A stretch of DNA of 64,000 nt from Paramecium tetraurelia (GCF_000165425.1 NW_001799019.1:3165-67164); one strand, 5' to 3'. Counted from the stretch's first letter, positions 1 through 14,400 are shown. Numbers and translations: made by a program. The notes: generated by a model not told the origin, from the sequence alone.

Positions 1-1565
1 TTTTTTCATAAATCCTCATCCTTTAAAACTAAAATTTAATTAAATTTATATTCTTCTTACCATTAACCAATTATTACTTAATCTTTTTTTTTACAATTAC
101 ATCAATTTTATTTAATAATTATTTAATCTAAATAAAAAAAAATTTCAAAAACATTTTTTACATTTTTATTTTAATTTATCATCATCAATATTATTAAAAT
201 TTAATTTTATTAAAAACATCATTATTAAAATATATAAACCTAATATTATTTCATCAATACTTCTTAATTTATATATAAATCTATAAATATATTCATATTA
301 TCTTTTTTAATCCATCAATCATAAATAATTCTTCAATCTTAATCAATTAGATATTAATAATCCAGAGAAAATTTAGTTAAATTATTCTATCTTCATTCAA
401 AATGAATTAACAAATGGAAATGTTTAAATTAAAGAAAAATTTGGTTCTACACATTTGTGATTGAAAAAATAATTTTTCAGTTCATAAATTAGAAATACGG
501 CTATTAGAATTCATAAACTAGAATAGATGCCAAATATTTATGCACTTTGAGAGAGTAGATATATAAAATATGACATTGATAAATGTAGCCATTTAAACAC
601 ATCGTGAAGGCCTAATCTTAAAGACTTGCTAAGAAGAGAATATCCTAGAACTTGGAAAATTGATATAAATATTATTACAACAAGCAAAATAATTCCACTT
701 TGAAATTGAAAGAAAAGGAATCAAAGTTAGAAATTAAAAATTATAATATGAAAAAAAATTCTACCAAAAAATGACATAAGAAATTGATCAATAAATAATT
801 TTAAGATAAAGAAACATTTAAATCATTTATAATCTCTATTGAAAACTATAATGATTAAGTTAAAATGGATCTGCAGAGAAGTTTAAATTAATGCCAAAAC
901 TGACTATATGGCATTTATTTATAATTTTTTCTATGATATAAATAATTCCCTAAAACCATAATAAAATTTATTAGCACCTAATGACTTAGAATGAATTTTT
1001 ATTTTTTCTTTCCTTTGCTGGATTAAATAATAAAAATAAATGTTTTGCTCTATTTTATATAAAACAATTTATTATAAATTAAAAATCGATTACTTATTTA
1101 CTTATTCACCAAATTAATTCTTCTTATCTACATCATATTCTAGCTTTATAATGCATTCCCATCTAATTTTTGAATTTTTCATATATAATATGATTAATTA
1201 ATATTCATAAAATAATCAATTAATAAAGCAATTAAATTGTAATTAAAATTAGTTTTATTTAAGAATTATATAAAAATAAATATTCAAAATTGATGAATGT
1301 TGAGGCTGATTGATTGCAAAAGTTAAAGAAGTGTATACATTATCAGCTTACTAAATAAAAAAATAGATTTTATCTAAAATAATCATAATTTTGTTATAAA
1401 TAAAAACGCAGCGATGTTCTTAAATTAAACAATTGAATATTAAAAATAATGGTGATTTATCGTTGATTTTTTTTATAGAAAAGTTAAATGCAACAATATA
1501 AATTTCCTTAGGTATAAAAAGTTTTATTAAATTCTATTTATATTATTTTTTGTATTTAAAATCAT
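1..1565. other. AT-rich stretch with a possible gene relic
   Basis: No intact gene is visible. Between about 470 and 720 the plus strand has a short run with higher G+C that reads like protein but is broken by TGA in every frame and has no plausible start. It may be the remains of a gene or an unresolved exon of something off the left edge. The rest is A/T homopolymer-rich sequence without recognisable motifs. Confidence 0.4.
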
Positions 1566-3692
1566 TCATTCATTGAATTGACTAAATATTTCTGCTTTTG
1601 AATAATAATGTAGATTAACACATGGATAAAGATCTTAAGTTGTGTCTATATTGAGTTTCTTAACATATAGTTTAATATTTACATATGACTCATTAGTTGA
1701 TTACTTAATCCATTTAATATACTTATTCTAAATATCAACTTCTACAATAACGATATCATTAAAAGTAAATTTAAATGATATGCATTTGTCATTTTTATCA
1801 TATTAATCATGATTGAAACATTTACCATCCTTATCAATAAAATATGCACTAGTATTATTATTATAAAATAATATTACCCTTTTCCATAATTATCATAATA
1901 ACCATTCTTTTATATCATATCTCTAAAACATATTCCTATCATTAAGTAAGAATTATTTAAAATTCTAAATGCGAATTTAACTAATCCATGTTTTGGAATA
2001 ATTTAATCACAGATGCAACAATACATACCACACATACCATGCAGAATAACCATTTTTCCATCTTAAGATATTTAGCAAGCATCATGTTTAAATTATTGTG
2101 AAAATGTTAGTTTAAAAGGATATTAATTTAATATTTAATTCTGCTCTTACTACTGCAACAACTATTACTAAAATTAAATAAATAATAATCTACTATTTAA
2201 ATCTATAATTATAAATATTGGACATCTTTGCAATCTCTTTACAATTATGTCAATTACTATTCCTTTTATTATAATAATTCATTAACTTTGGTAATATTAA
2301 TATTTTTTTCCTTTAATTGTTAATCGAGATTATTAATTTATAAAGTTACTTAAATATTTAAGAGAATAATTTACAATTTTGGCAATCCTCTTTGAATACC
2401 TAATATTTCTCTTTAATAAATACTTTTCCATTTCTTAAAATTTCATTTGATTTGATAGAATCATTTAAAGTTTCTGCGAATGAATTATCTTATCCTAAAA
2501 TTTTCAATATTTCTTCTCGTTTTAGTAATCCATATTCAAATAAATTAGTTAGATTATTAGTTATTAAATTATATCTAATTTAATCTTCTTAATCTATATT
2601 AGCTTATAAATCAGATGAAACCGTTAGTTTATCTTTTTTACATAAAATTAGGGTGATCTCTTCAATCTATTCTTAATTGAACTCATAAATATCTGTTTGA
2701 TCTAATTAATTTTATAATACTTCTTGAATTGATTATTATTCATTATTCAATTTTTCAATCAGTTCACATAAGATTTTATTATGCTATTCTCTTATTTCTT
2801 TAAGATTTGATATTATACTTTCCTATTAAAGCAATCTTGAATTCTAATCTGCTCTAATTTTATCTTAATTTTTGTATTTCCATCTTAGGTTGGCATTTTA
2901 TAATGAAGTATATTTAATTGGGTCATTATTATGAATACAATCAACACATATCAATCTAGATGATTCAACTTAATTTTATTCTAAATTCAACATTATAATC
3001 TCTTTTCCATGTTTATTGCATTTTATATTTAAACAAGGTGTTTTCTAAATATCAATAATAATTACAGATTTATCCAATTCTTTTTAATTTTATATACCAA
3101 ATGCTTTTACCTCTTATTATTTATCCGTATTCCTATTTTATTATAAATGATCAATAACTTAATTGTATGATGGATTGCTTGTGAATGATTAAAACATTTA
3201 TTCGATGGAATCATAGAATTGATTATCAGCTTCTAATTTATCCAATTCCATAGGGATTTCATAATTAAAACTTCCTTTGTAATTTTTTGATAGAATTTCA
3301 ACCTCATCTTCAAATTTATCAATTTTAGACTTTGAATCATATTCCTCTAAGTCTTTTTCAATTGTCCTTACTCTTTATCAAATGTTAGTTAATATCTTGT
3401 CAAATATTTCTTCAACTTAAACTTTAAATCCTTTTATCATACATTCCATCTATTTTTATTTTTCTATTCTCTTTTATTTTTCCTTCAACTCAAATGTTTA
3501 TTATTTAAATTTCATTTCTTTAATCATAAATTGGGTCTCATCCATTAAAGCCATGTTTTAAATATCTATCTTCTCAATTAGGCATTTTGTACAAAGATAT
3601 TTATCATCTTTAGGGGTAGATTGTTTTAGATCAATTGTTGTTATTTCTAATTAATGTTTTGAACAAATCCTTCTCTATTCTTTTAATGACAT
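1566..3692 (-). CDS. B-box-like / SPRY-like (TRIM-type) protein, one in-frame TGA
   Basis: The start is ATG TCA TTA at 3692. Two Cys/His segments of B-box style are visible: one near the N-terminus (CSKH ... YLCTKC) and one mid-protein (CNKHGKE ... LICVDC). A glutamine-rich coiled coil follows, then a C-terminal region resembling a SPRY/B30.2 fold (short motifs MIGICFRDM and NLHYYSKAE). Paramecium has large families with this layout. Three mini-introns keep the frame: one of 26 nt ending AAG, one of 26 nt ending TAG and one of 29 nt ending TAG. A TGA at 3378-3380 lies in frame near codon 105, and I found no intron that removes it. The gene is therefore a pseudogene, carries a base error, or has an unusual intron. 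Membership of this type of family is likely; a ubiquitin-ligase role is not shown because I see no RING. Confidence 0.6.
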
Positions 3693-4424
3693 ATTTATAA
3701 ATACAAAAATATTTAAATTATAAACAGTATTAGAATAATTATTTGTAAAATTCTAAACCTCAAATCTAACTAATTTGTTTATCAAATAAAACATCACATT
3801 TTCTAACCTTATAATATTTTATATTATGCATTTTGAAATATAATTTACTAAAAATTCATTAAACTCGATCTTACATATAAAAACTATTGCTTGATTTCAG
3901 AACCAATCTCTCAATTTAGACTCTTTGAGAAGAAGGTTGAATAATTCAAAAATAAATTCTTTTTTGATATCTATAGGACTTCATAGAAACATCATTCTTA
4001 AATACAAGATAAATGAAATGATGAGTAAATATTTAATTATTACCTATATTTTTGTAAAAGTGAATGAGGAGGCAATCATTGCCTTTTTAATTTTAATGAG
4101 AAGTCTTTAGATTACATTAAACTTTAATTTCTTAATGAATATACCAAATGATGGATCAAATTGTTTACGTTTGCAATATATTCCATAAGATATTGGAACT
4201 TAAAGTGATGCAAAGAAAATTTTTATATTTTAACTTTCTCATTAAATTCCTCTAAATAGAATTTTGATCTTATCTATTTCTTAAAATTTAATACAGAAGA
4301 CACTGATAAATTTCAAAATAATATTAGACAAACCAAGAAAAAAATAATCTCTATTTTATATACTTCTATTTTCATCCTCATATAAAAAATAAAAATGTTG
4401 AAAAAAAACAATTAATTTGAATTA
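3693..4424. other. Intergenic, no convincing gene
   Basis: Spacer between two minus-strand genes. Open frames here are short, lack family motifs, and are what a one-stop-codon code gives by chance. It must contain the promoter of the 1566-3692 gene near 3700, but I recognise no specific site. Confidence 0.5.
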
Positions 4425-7400
4425 TCATATTTTTTATTACTTTTAAACATTCATCCTATTTTCTTATGCTAAGGTCAATATATTGGCTATATTAAGAATA
4501 AACACTGGATTTTATTTTTTCTATTGATAATATAATTTGATTTCTTTGTAGAAATTAATTCCTAGTTTAATTACAGGCCCCAATAAACCAAGTACCAAAA
4601 TTAAAATTTGAACAAATCCTAGTAGAATTTATTCATTATATTTCATAACTCTTATAAAATCAGAGCAATATGTTAAACTTGTTAATGTAAAGAACATTAC
4701 TGGAACCTCCATCCAAATTATTCCAATAAATTCTATCCTTTCTATATTTTACTTGATTGTTGATAGCAATCCAATGTACCATAAACTCAACAGTGTTAAC
4801 ATGATGCATTGAATTATGTCGTTACTTTATTAATCAATTAATATTAAGATAAATAAGAGTTTTTTTATTAGGGTTATACCCTCAAGCTATTAAAATCTTA
4901 TTTGTGAAAGTTTCAAGTTTTCATTCAATCCTTTAATGTTCAACAATAAAATGATAATTGTCAAACCCAAAACTAAAAAACAAATACTATATGATATGGT
5001 TGATCGATATCCTGTTTCTGTGTTTGAGGTCATAAACAGAACCACTTTAAACAGCAAATCCCAACAGTTTGCGTAAAAGAGTTGTATAAAGCCGTTTTTA
5101 GAGTAAATATTCCTTAATTTTAAGATTTTTTTATTAATTTGATATAGTTTAATTATTAAAGAACCGAGCCATTAAAAATGGGTTTGCCTTATAAAATAAA
5201 TATTTTTGAATGTAAAAAAATAATTATGCACGATTTTTGGATAAAATTATAAAAATAAGTAAAGTAAACCAATGAAGACAATTTAAGAGATTTAACTCTA
5301 AATATTTAATAGCAAGTCAGCATTTATTTGATACTCTTAGAACTTACCTATACTTGGAATGAAGTTCTAATTAATTAGATTGTTAAGAAGATCTGTTATT
5401 TAAAAGTATATTAAGATTGGGCTAACCGTTACAATTTCTGAAGATTGAAAATAAATCTATAGATTTTAAGGATAAGAAATATTTACAAATTTCAAATATG
5501 ATTAAAATTGTAAAAGGTCAAATATTTCAAAACATTATAATGGTTATTTGAACAATAACATCAGTATGCTAATAGCTCCTAAGCCTATAATTAAAATATT
5601 TCCAAGATTTTGAAACTTATTTGCAATGCTAATTTAATCCTAATTGATAATCTTAGGCATTTTAAGTAATAATGATTATGATGGGAGACCAACCAACATA
5701 TTGTTATTATCAACTAAAGAAGAGTCGAAAGAAATGGAAAAATTTGGCTCTAATGACATTTACTCAACAATTACAATATCAAACTCGAAAAAAGCCATAG
5801 TAAACTAAGTTGAATTAATATCCACTACAGGGTTAATTGTAATTTGATATTGATTTTAATTTAAATTGATTATTTCTGGTTAAATTGTTTGAGTAAAATT
5901 TATATTTGAAACTTATTTCACTTCATTAGAAAACTTTAGAGAAACAAATTAATGTTCAAATGTTTGATTTGAATATTCTAAGGAATATTTAGTTTATAAA
6001 AAACAGGAATTAGGTTGATCTTAATTACAATTCCAATTTTCTTCTACAATGCATTAGCTGGAACATCCATCACCATTACCCTAATTTCCATCATCACATT
6101 ACTCTAAAGTTGATTAATTTCCATCTCCACATTTTTCGACATTGATTACAAGGATTTCATCATTTTCATCATTTTCATCCAAAGCATCAATTAATACTTT
6201 TTGACATTCTTTCTTAATTAAATTATATCCTTTCTCACATTCTTAGCACACACCTTGTACACAGTTAATACAATTTTAATCGCATTAAAAGAGACATTAA
6301 TAACAACCATCGAATTGAATATCATTTTAATCTTCACACTCTTCTAAAGTTTATATAATAATTCCATCTCCACATATTGGTTTGCATTAATTTTTATCAG
6401 TCAACTCAAAGTTTTCTACGCATAACAAACAATTATTTGAACTATCGCATTAGAAACAATATGAATTACATTCGAATTTGCAATTATAACATCCATCATA
6501 AGGTTGATAATTTCCATCATCACACTACTCTTATGAATAGATAGCCAATAAACCATCTCCACATATTTGATAGCATTTTTAATCTATCAGCTACCAACCA
6601 TCAATACAAGAATAGCATTATTATTGGATGCATTTATGACATTCTAATTAGCAACTTAATTTGCATTTATAGCAACCGTCAAATTGTATATTATTTTTAT
6701 CATCACAAATTTCATTCTCAATAACAATTCCATCATCACATATCGGAATACACTAATTCTTATTTTACGATAATTTATAAAAAGTTTAACATTCCAGACA
6801 TTGATCAAACAAACTAATTAAGCAATTTTCTATTGTTTTTCTCTTAAAATAATATCCAAAGACATCATCCGTTTAAAAGGGTTAATTCGAAACATATATG
6901 GGCTATGTCATCCAATCAAAAAACTAATATCGCAATTACTAATGATAATAACTTCCATATTTTGATAAATTAGATATTGAATATTAGGGTTCATGCAATG
7001 GTTCTAAACCATTCATATTATTTATTTCTGAACATTTATTATCAATTAATTCATAATTTTATTAACACTTTAAACATTTTCTAAACTCACAAAATTAGCA
7101 AAAAATTGGGCAAGAAAACCTACATTAAAAACAGCCATCATTTGATACTTGATTTGCATCATCACATTGTTCATACCCTTAAATGATACCATCCCCACAT
7201 ATTGGCTGACAATTCTATTGTGATACATCTTAAATCCAACCTTCTTAGCAAAACAAGCATTAATCACCAACTTAATCTAAACAGCCTAAAATAACATTTT
7301 GAATTATTATTGCTGGCAAACTGTAATATATTTCAAAATCTCTTATGCCTCCTTGACTTCTAGCAGATCTAATTTTCAGTTAGAATAGAAAGTCAGGATG

Positions 7401-8219
7401 ATTTTTTATTAATATTTCTACTGCTCCATATTAACTCGCTATAAATTCTTCACCATAAATATAAGCTACATAGATATCACTCCATACGTGATAAAACCTT
7501 ATTAATATATCTTAATGGGGAGGGAGTATTGTAGAATAATTAATTGTATTAAATAGTTAAAATTAGCAGTTCCCGCAATCCCAAAACTAATAAACGCTAA
7601 GGTTATAAGCCCATCCATCAGAATTTGTTTCGATTGTTTTTTAATCAAATGAATATTAATGCAGTTTCCATGATAAGCAAAAATTTTAATTATAATCAAT
7701 GCATCCTTTACAATTATAATCACATCTGATAATACTTAATTATAATTTTATTAATCCTACGTTTTCATGGTGAATGTTCATCCATAAATTTCTTCTGTTA
7801 TGTAAACGATTTATTGAAATAGTGTGAATTAACTAATTATCACAATTTGGATTTGGCAATCCCACTTAAGCAGTATTTTCATAAATAAAATCCAAATAAA
7901 AACTCCAATTAAATTAATTAAAACTATTAATAGAAAATAATAATAGTTACAGTTAAAGTTCTGCGTCCACTTTAATATGAGAATGAGGTTCTAGGTCTAA
8001 AAATAATCTGCTAATATAATGAGAATTTGACAAAAAATAGGGAATTCCTCCACAAGTCAAGAATTAAAAGGAGCCAGACTGCTATTTCCAACCTATAATA
8101 AATTTCAAATTTAAATAGTTACCATCACTATTATTATCATTTGCATCAAATGAATATATCACAGTTTGACTGGAGTATAGGAGTAAATTCATAAATATAA
8201 TCTTGATTAATTAACCCAT
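4425..8219 (-). CDS. Large cysteine-rich surface protein with multi-spanning C-terminus
   Basis: About 1,255 residues. The ATG at 8219 is followed by a hydrophobic signal-like segment (IIFMNLLLYSS) and then an extracellular-type domain. Next come repeated cysteine units of the Myxococcus-repeat/DUF4215 style: CGDG ... EQCDDGN ... GDGCS and CYKCKLSC, with several copies between about 7260 and 6000. A transmembrane segment (LIIGLGAISILMLLF) and further hydrophobic helices with basic loops follow (LGLTIIILLL and ILILVLGLLGPVI near the end). One 27-nt GTA...TAG intron near 7950 is in phase. The architecture (signal peptide, Cys-rich ectodomain, polytopic tail) is a known expanded type in ciliates; ligand and role are unknown. 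The TGA at 4425-4427 gives a Q-rich cytoplasmic end. Confidence 0.75.
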
Positions 8220-10265
8220 ATTTAATATATTAAGAATTCATTTTACATATTTTCAGATTAATATTAATTATAAAATTTTTTTTGTTTTTATACGATTAAT
8301 TGGATGAATTAGAAAATTTCTTTTTTTAAAGAATTATTACATTCACAATGCATTTGGTAGTTTATCCCAAAGAATTCATTATTTACAGTAAAAAATAACT
8401 TACAAATCAGAGAAAAATCAATTTAAATCAATTATAGAATTAAGAAAAAGTAAATGAAATATACCAAAATCATTCTTATTTAAAGAATATTTTAATCGTC
8501 CAAAACTATTATGAAATTAGAAGTTAATTTTAAACTCTTTATAATAATCAACAATAATAACAAAAATAAATTCCATTAGAAATAAAAATAGTACTGTCAA
8601 ATATTTAAAAAAAAAGAAATACTCATCTATTTTGTTCATTCCATTATAGCAATTTATCTAACTGTCAACCTCTAACTTTAGAATAATAGAATTGCCAATT
8701 ATTAATAATTTATTTATGAAATTTGTTATATTCTAATACAGAATTTATCAGGTAGTGTAAAAAAATAATAATGCTTTTTAAAAACTAAAACAACCCTTAA
8801 AATCAGGTATAAAAGAATGGTAATAACCTTATTATTCCCCTTAGTTTATTGTTTATTTGGAAGGAAATTGAAAAATACACAAAAAATTTCAATGGAATCC
8901 TCAATATAGTAGATAAAAGAAAGAATAAATTTTGTTAGTTTGTGATCTATTTGATAAGTCAATAGTAGTTCAGCAAAGAAAGGTTTAGGATATTACTTTA
9001 TTCATTTAGAATAGTTCCTTTTAAAGGAAATAAATATAACCAATCTATATAATACTTTACTATTCGAACAACAAAAAATGAAATAAAAAAGCTTACATAC
9101 ATTCTTCTTGAAAAGAGGCATCTTAAGAAAAATACAATTAAACTAGAATTGGAAGTCATAATGAATTTTATCGATTTTAAATAATTAATTTGAATCTAAA
9201 TATTAGATAAAAATGACTTATTTTTTTAAATAATATTCTTCAAACTCTCTTATCAAGATAAAATAGATATAAATAAAGGGTAATTGAAAATATCAAAGTC
9301 TCTTTTAAAATCCCATTACAAAAATATTGCTATCCTCCTTATATATTAAAAATTAAATCATCGATTCAACTTTTTAATTTTTTTAGAAACGCAGAGTCAA
9401 ATAACTATACAATCTCTCTAAATCTCAATTTATAAATGCACAGACTTATGTTAATTTGGATTTCAAAATCTATTAAATAATTATTCAAATAACTAAAATT
9501 CTATGAGTTGAGATGAAAAAAATATAAACGAATAGAGGCTTTCTAAAAGTATGGTTCTTTTAGCAATTGAAAAAATTTTTTGAGAGGGTAAACCAGATTA
9601 ATTTGCATCTAATATCTGCGTGTTTTAGAGTTAGTTTTTCTAGTAGCAATTAATCAAATTTAAAATTTTAAAGACAAATTTAGACTAAAAAATTACTAGA
9701 ACTTATATCATTAATGATTATCCAACATATTAAGTGATGTAAATCTTCTTTTCAAATAAATCACTTAGTTTTCACAGATAGAATAGCAATTGAGCATTTT
9801 CGATGAATTTGATTACATTTCTATTCTGATCGTATAATTTCTTTAGATGAATCGACTAATTAAGCAGATGGAACTTTCAGATAGTATTTACACCAAAAGA
9901 TTTTTAACTACCTTAAGAAAGCAAATCTATCGAATTATAAGCATGATATTCTTCTTTGTTGAGTAGAAAGTGACTTCTTTCTCTAACAATCCAATTTTAT
10001 AATCAGTTGTATAACTATTCATGAGATTACTAATAATTAAAGAGAAATAATAGTTTAATAAATTACTATTAATTATAAGTAAAAAAATTTAGATTTAGAA
10101 TTAACGCAATAATTAGTGTAATATTAAGATTAATTTCTAAAATAAACCATCCAAAATAAAAGTTACGAGAATAAGTTGATAAATAGATCTATATGCATTA
10201 TTTTCAGGACATACAAATTTTATATAAGAAACTTAATTATTAATATTTTATAATTAATTTATTGT
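8220..10265. other. AT-rich gap with two unassigned plus-strand frames
   Basis: Two longer open frames stand out. 8771-9193 starts with ATG and has 140 codons; it is Lys/Asn/Ile-rich with a fairly normal residue mix. About 9730-10100 has no ATG at its start and contains IFDEFDYISILIV and LTTLRKQIYRIISMIFFF, which look membrane-like. I could not join them with clean mini-introns, and I recognise no family. They may be remnants of one gene or chance frames, since TGA is the only stop and mean chance frames are long. Confidence 0.35.
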
Positions 10266-10775
10266 ATGGCTAGGAGAAAAACTGTCAAACGAGCATAAAG
10301 ATCTCATAAACATCTATTTACAAGGAATAAAAAGATAAATAAGACATAAAGGGAGTAAAATAAAATTCCAGGTTGGAACAAAAATATTTCATTTACTCAT
10401 AATCTAAATAATTTGGGAATGAATACAGGTTATTAGATTAATCAAAAAATAACCAATGAATTAAAATAAAAGGAACAAGCTCCCTAATAATACATAGAGG
10501 CAGAAGAAATTTCTATTGATTAAATAAAAGAATTGCAGAGGTAAGCAACAGCAAAATTACCGTAAGAAGAAGTTGAAAAAAAGAAAAATAAAGTGAGAAT
10601 GAATATTGATGATGAGTGGGCAATTGAAGGGCTTGTTAAAAAATACAAATAAGATTGGGAAGCAATGAAAAGAGATCACAAATTGAATACATTTTAATGG
10701 ACGGCAATTTAATGTTAAAAAAAATACAACGATTACATTAAAAGATATGGTAAATGTCCTAAACCATAATAATGA
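10266..10775 (+). CDS. NOP16: Ribosome biogenesis protein NOP16
   Basis: 169 aa and intronless, close to the usual size of Nop16. It opens with a basic N-terminus (MARRKTVKRAQRSHKH), as in the family. Short family patterns follow: IPGWNKN with HNLNNLG near residues 35-55, and the C-terminal block IEGLVKKYKQDWEAMKRDHK followed by LNTFQ. Nop16 acts in the nucleolus in assembly of the large ribosomal subunit. TAA and TAG are used many times inside the frame as Gln; the only TGA is the stop at 10773-10775. The start is the first ATG after an AT-rich leader. Confidence rests on the spaced C-terminal motif. Confidence 0.82.
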
Positions 10776-10934
10776 TTGTATAATATGTATATCTTAATAT
10801 ATGGATAAAATTGTAAAATATACATATTATTCATCCTTTATATATTTGATTCAATTGATCTATCCCCTCTTAAAGGGAATCTCAAATTAAATCAAAATCG
10901 TTGTTTTTCAGATTAATTTTTTTGATATTGATGA

Positions 10935-11410
10935 ATGATTAAAGTGTATCTAAGTATTGACACTCCTAAATTAACTCAAGGATTAATATTTTGTTTTCAT
11001 AGTAAAGCTAAGATTAAACATGTTTTTTACTACTATTTCTCAATTATTCTTATAAATTAAGTAGAATAATTAGAATATAGAGTTTAGAGAACTCTGAGTT
11101 TGAGCTAATAAAATTCAAAATTCTTCCATATTACTAATTTTAATCATTTATAGAGAATATTAGTTAAACTTAATCCATATTATTTTATTCTTAATACTTT
11201 AATCCTCAAAAGGAAAGATAGTTTATTAATTGGATTCATGGATTTAAGCAGATAGAATAAACTACTTTATATATTTGCTTTGATACTTAAGTCAAATACT
11301 ATCTAGCTCATCTTAAGTAGGATTATTAATTGATCTAAAGTATGATGCGAATGTAATTTAGAATTTATTGGGTATATGAGTTAATTTTTTTTATTTAAAA
11401 ATTGAAATGA
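10935..11410 (+). CDS. Hypothetical protein, about 151 aa, one mini-intron
   Basis: ATG at 10935. A GTA...TAG intron of 20 nt at 11061-11080 joins two frames into one open reading. The second exon carries SLENSEFELIKF, INWIHGFKQIEQ and YICFDTQVKYYLAHL, which look like real protein rather than AT noise. I recognise no family. The stop TGA (11408-11410) overlaps the proposed dynein start ATG (11407) as ATGA on the same strand, which is odd for separately transcribed genes. Either the dynein starts elsewhere, this gene has another 3' structure, or the promoter of dynein lies inside this gene. Confidence 0.45.
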
Positions 11411-14400
11411 ATTCTAAGGGCAAAAGGACTTTGGGTAAATGTTATAGTTATTAAGGTAGGTCCAATTCAAAAAATAAGCAAGCCATCTTTTGATTATGAG
11501 TCAGCTCTGAAGGAACATCGAGAGGTAGAGGAAAGAATAAAAATGGAAACTGACACTCAAGATCCGAGGTAATAGGAGTGATTTATGTTTAAAGGAAATT
11601 TGTGATGAATCTGTTGAATGATCGTGATAATTCATTCGTATTGGATAACTCTTTTACTAATTCATAAGTGGCAGCAAAAAAGCAGGTATTTTGATAATTA
11701 ATTTGATAGGTGTATGTACGCTCTAGGCGGATTAAGAGTTAAATACCTTGCTTGTAAGGGTAAACAAAAAATAACTCCTAAATTCAATATGCATCTCCAG
11801 CGCAAAGTTTAAAGTTTGATTTTGATTTGAAACCAGATTTCAATTCCAAACGATCAAATTTTGTTCCCAAGTTTATAAATTCTGGAATAAACTTTGATGT
11901 AGAAGTAAAAGGAACACTGGGAGAAGAATTTACAGAGTTTCAGAAGTGTAAATAAGTGATTCAATAATTTAGATGATAATGATTCATAACCAGAGGAGAT
12001 TCCAAAAAATAAAAACTTTTCTTATGGAGGCAGAATGACTAACAAGAAGTTAAAGGAGTACGATTGTTGGGATGAAGATAGAACTCCTCAAGAATGGATA
12101 GAAATTTGTAAATAGAGTAATCCTCCACATGCAAAATGTCCAATGTTTGATGAATCAGACAAATACATTTGGACAGATGTGGAAGTGATCGGTTTTGAGA
12201 ATGGTAAATTCGAAGTTAAAATATTGAGATCAAACAAAATCAAAAGGATTGGCAGATTATCATTATAATTTTACTCAGAAGACCCTGTAAAGTTTGAACA
12301 AAGAGTAGAATTGTGTAAACAAAGACAAAAGAATGCAAATGATGAATTGCGATTCGTAAAATATGTGGATTCTCTGCCTGATTCCATGACGTCTACGTTA
12401 TCTCTAGAAATGTAGAAAAAGATTGATGAATACACAGTGTTTAGAGATTTGCCATTCCTTACAAAAGAAGATCCAAGTAAGATAGCTCCTGGATTCCCAT
12501 AGATATAAACATTTAAGGATGAAGCAAAGTAAATGGTCACAGATCCAGAAATCAGAAGGAAACAAATGCAACATCTTGAGTTGCTCAAAAAAGACTTAGT
12601 GAAGTAAGTTCAAAAAGAGTATACCATGCTTATGAAAAAATGTTCAATTCTCAAGGATATGGAGGTGAATAAGAACGATGTCAAATGGCTTCAATTAAGA
12701 ATCAAAAATAGATTTGAATAAACCAAAAAGCCTTATTATGGACTAACTAAATAATTTGGGAGTGATACTAAAATTCTGAGTTTTGAAACTTTGGGGTAAC
12801 AACCTGTGAAGCAAATCAAAATTCAAGATAATTGGGGTTTCGTCTAAGTCAGATAAAATGTATCTCAATTGCACTATTCTAAATTTGCTGTAGTAGTCAA
12901 CACTTTGAATGCTTTAACTGCCAGATCCCAATTGTATTAGAATTTCCCACTCTTGAATGTATTGCTTAATCATTAATCATTGCCAATGACCTTGTCCAAT
13001 TTCGAAAGCTAACAAAAATAGCATAATGTCTAGGGAAGATAAACACTGTAGGTTTAATGGCGTAGTACTATTGTTGGAGACATCTAAGATAAATTAAGAG
13101 AGAAATATCGATTCTATTAGACTGAAACTGAGGATTACTTGGATAGTGAATTGTAAAAATTGCTAATTCGAATCGACTATATGTTTACCAATTTCATTAG
13201 AGAGAATGTTGTTCGCTAAACTTGTTAGTCTTGGGTGGATTTTATTAAAAGGTTTACTACTCCTAAGGAAGGAGAGCAGTGGAGGATTAACGATTATCCA
13301 TTATTGATTTTAAATCTCGAAGTGAATCTCACTTTCAAAAAGAGTAAGAAGAACGATAAAAAAAATAAGTAAGAAGATACTCCTTTATTTGAAGAGGATT
13401 TCAATAGTGCCATTTACTTCTCTCCTAATTACTTAGCCATCTAATAGGGTTTGTTGAAACCATTAGATCTCTTATTGGAATCTGTGAATTCATTTAATAG
13501 ACTTGAGAAAGATCTGGTTCCGTTGGTGGACATAGATCAAAGAAAATAAATAAAGGGAAAATTGAGGGCTTACGAAATTGAAAACGACAAGGATTAAATG
13601 TGGATTAAGTGGGCCAAGGAAAAGGTTTAAGCATACTTAGAGATTGGTTATTAGAAACCAAATGAAATGCTATAGAAATTCAGAGAATTTAGTTTTCTAT
13701 TAGAAAAGTCAGTGGCAAGTGTATTAAAAAGCTTGTTTGGAGATGTGTCCAAAAAACCGATCATAACATCACTAGACAAAGATGAGATACAAAAAAAGCT
13801 ATCTGATTTCATTAATGCTAAATTTTAAATACAAAGATTATGCTTGGATGAAAAGAATGAATAATTTTTTTAGATAAGAACTAGAATAGCCAAGGAGAAT
13901 TTGATATCTAAGGCCAATGAATTTATCACATCCATCTTGAAGCAGTGTTCAGATATTGTGACTGACAACATAAGTCGTTTAAGTTAAGAATATAGTGACA
14001 TGAGCGAAAGAATTACAAAGCAACCAAAAAACGAGGCTGAATTAATCGAATTAAAAACGTACATTGCAGAACACGAAGTAAATTTGGCAAAGAAGAAATA
14101 AGAAGTGGATTTTATCTACGATTACTTGACTATGTTTGAAGATATGAGTCATAATTTTGAAGATAAAAATCTTTATGAGTTTTGGAACTTATATAGTTTT
14201 CCTCCTGAAATTAAAAATCATGTGATTGAAGGTCAAAGGAAGGCTAATTTATAGGAGTAAAAGTTTATGGAGAATTTGGACAATGAGAAAGATAAATTCT
14301 AAGTAGAATTGAAGGAATTGACTGAGTTGTTCATAACTGTTTAGAAGTTTGATGACTATTCAAGAGTTAAGGATGTGGCTAATGATGTTGTGTCACTAAA

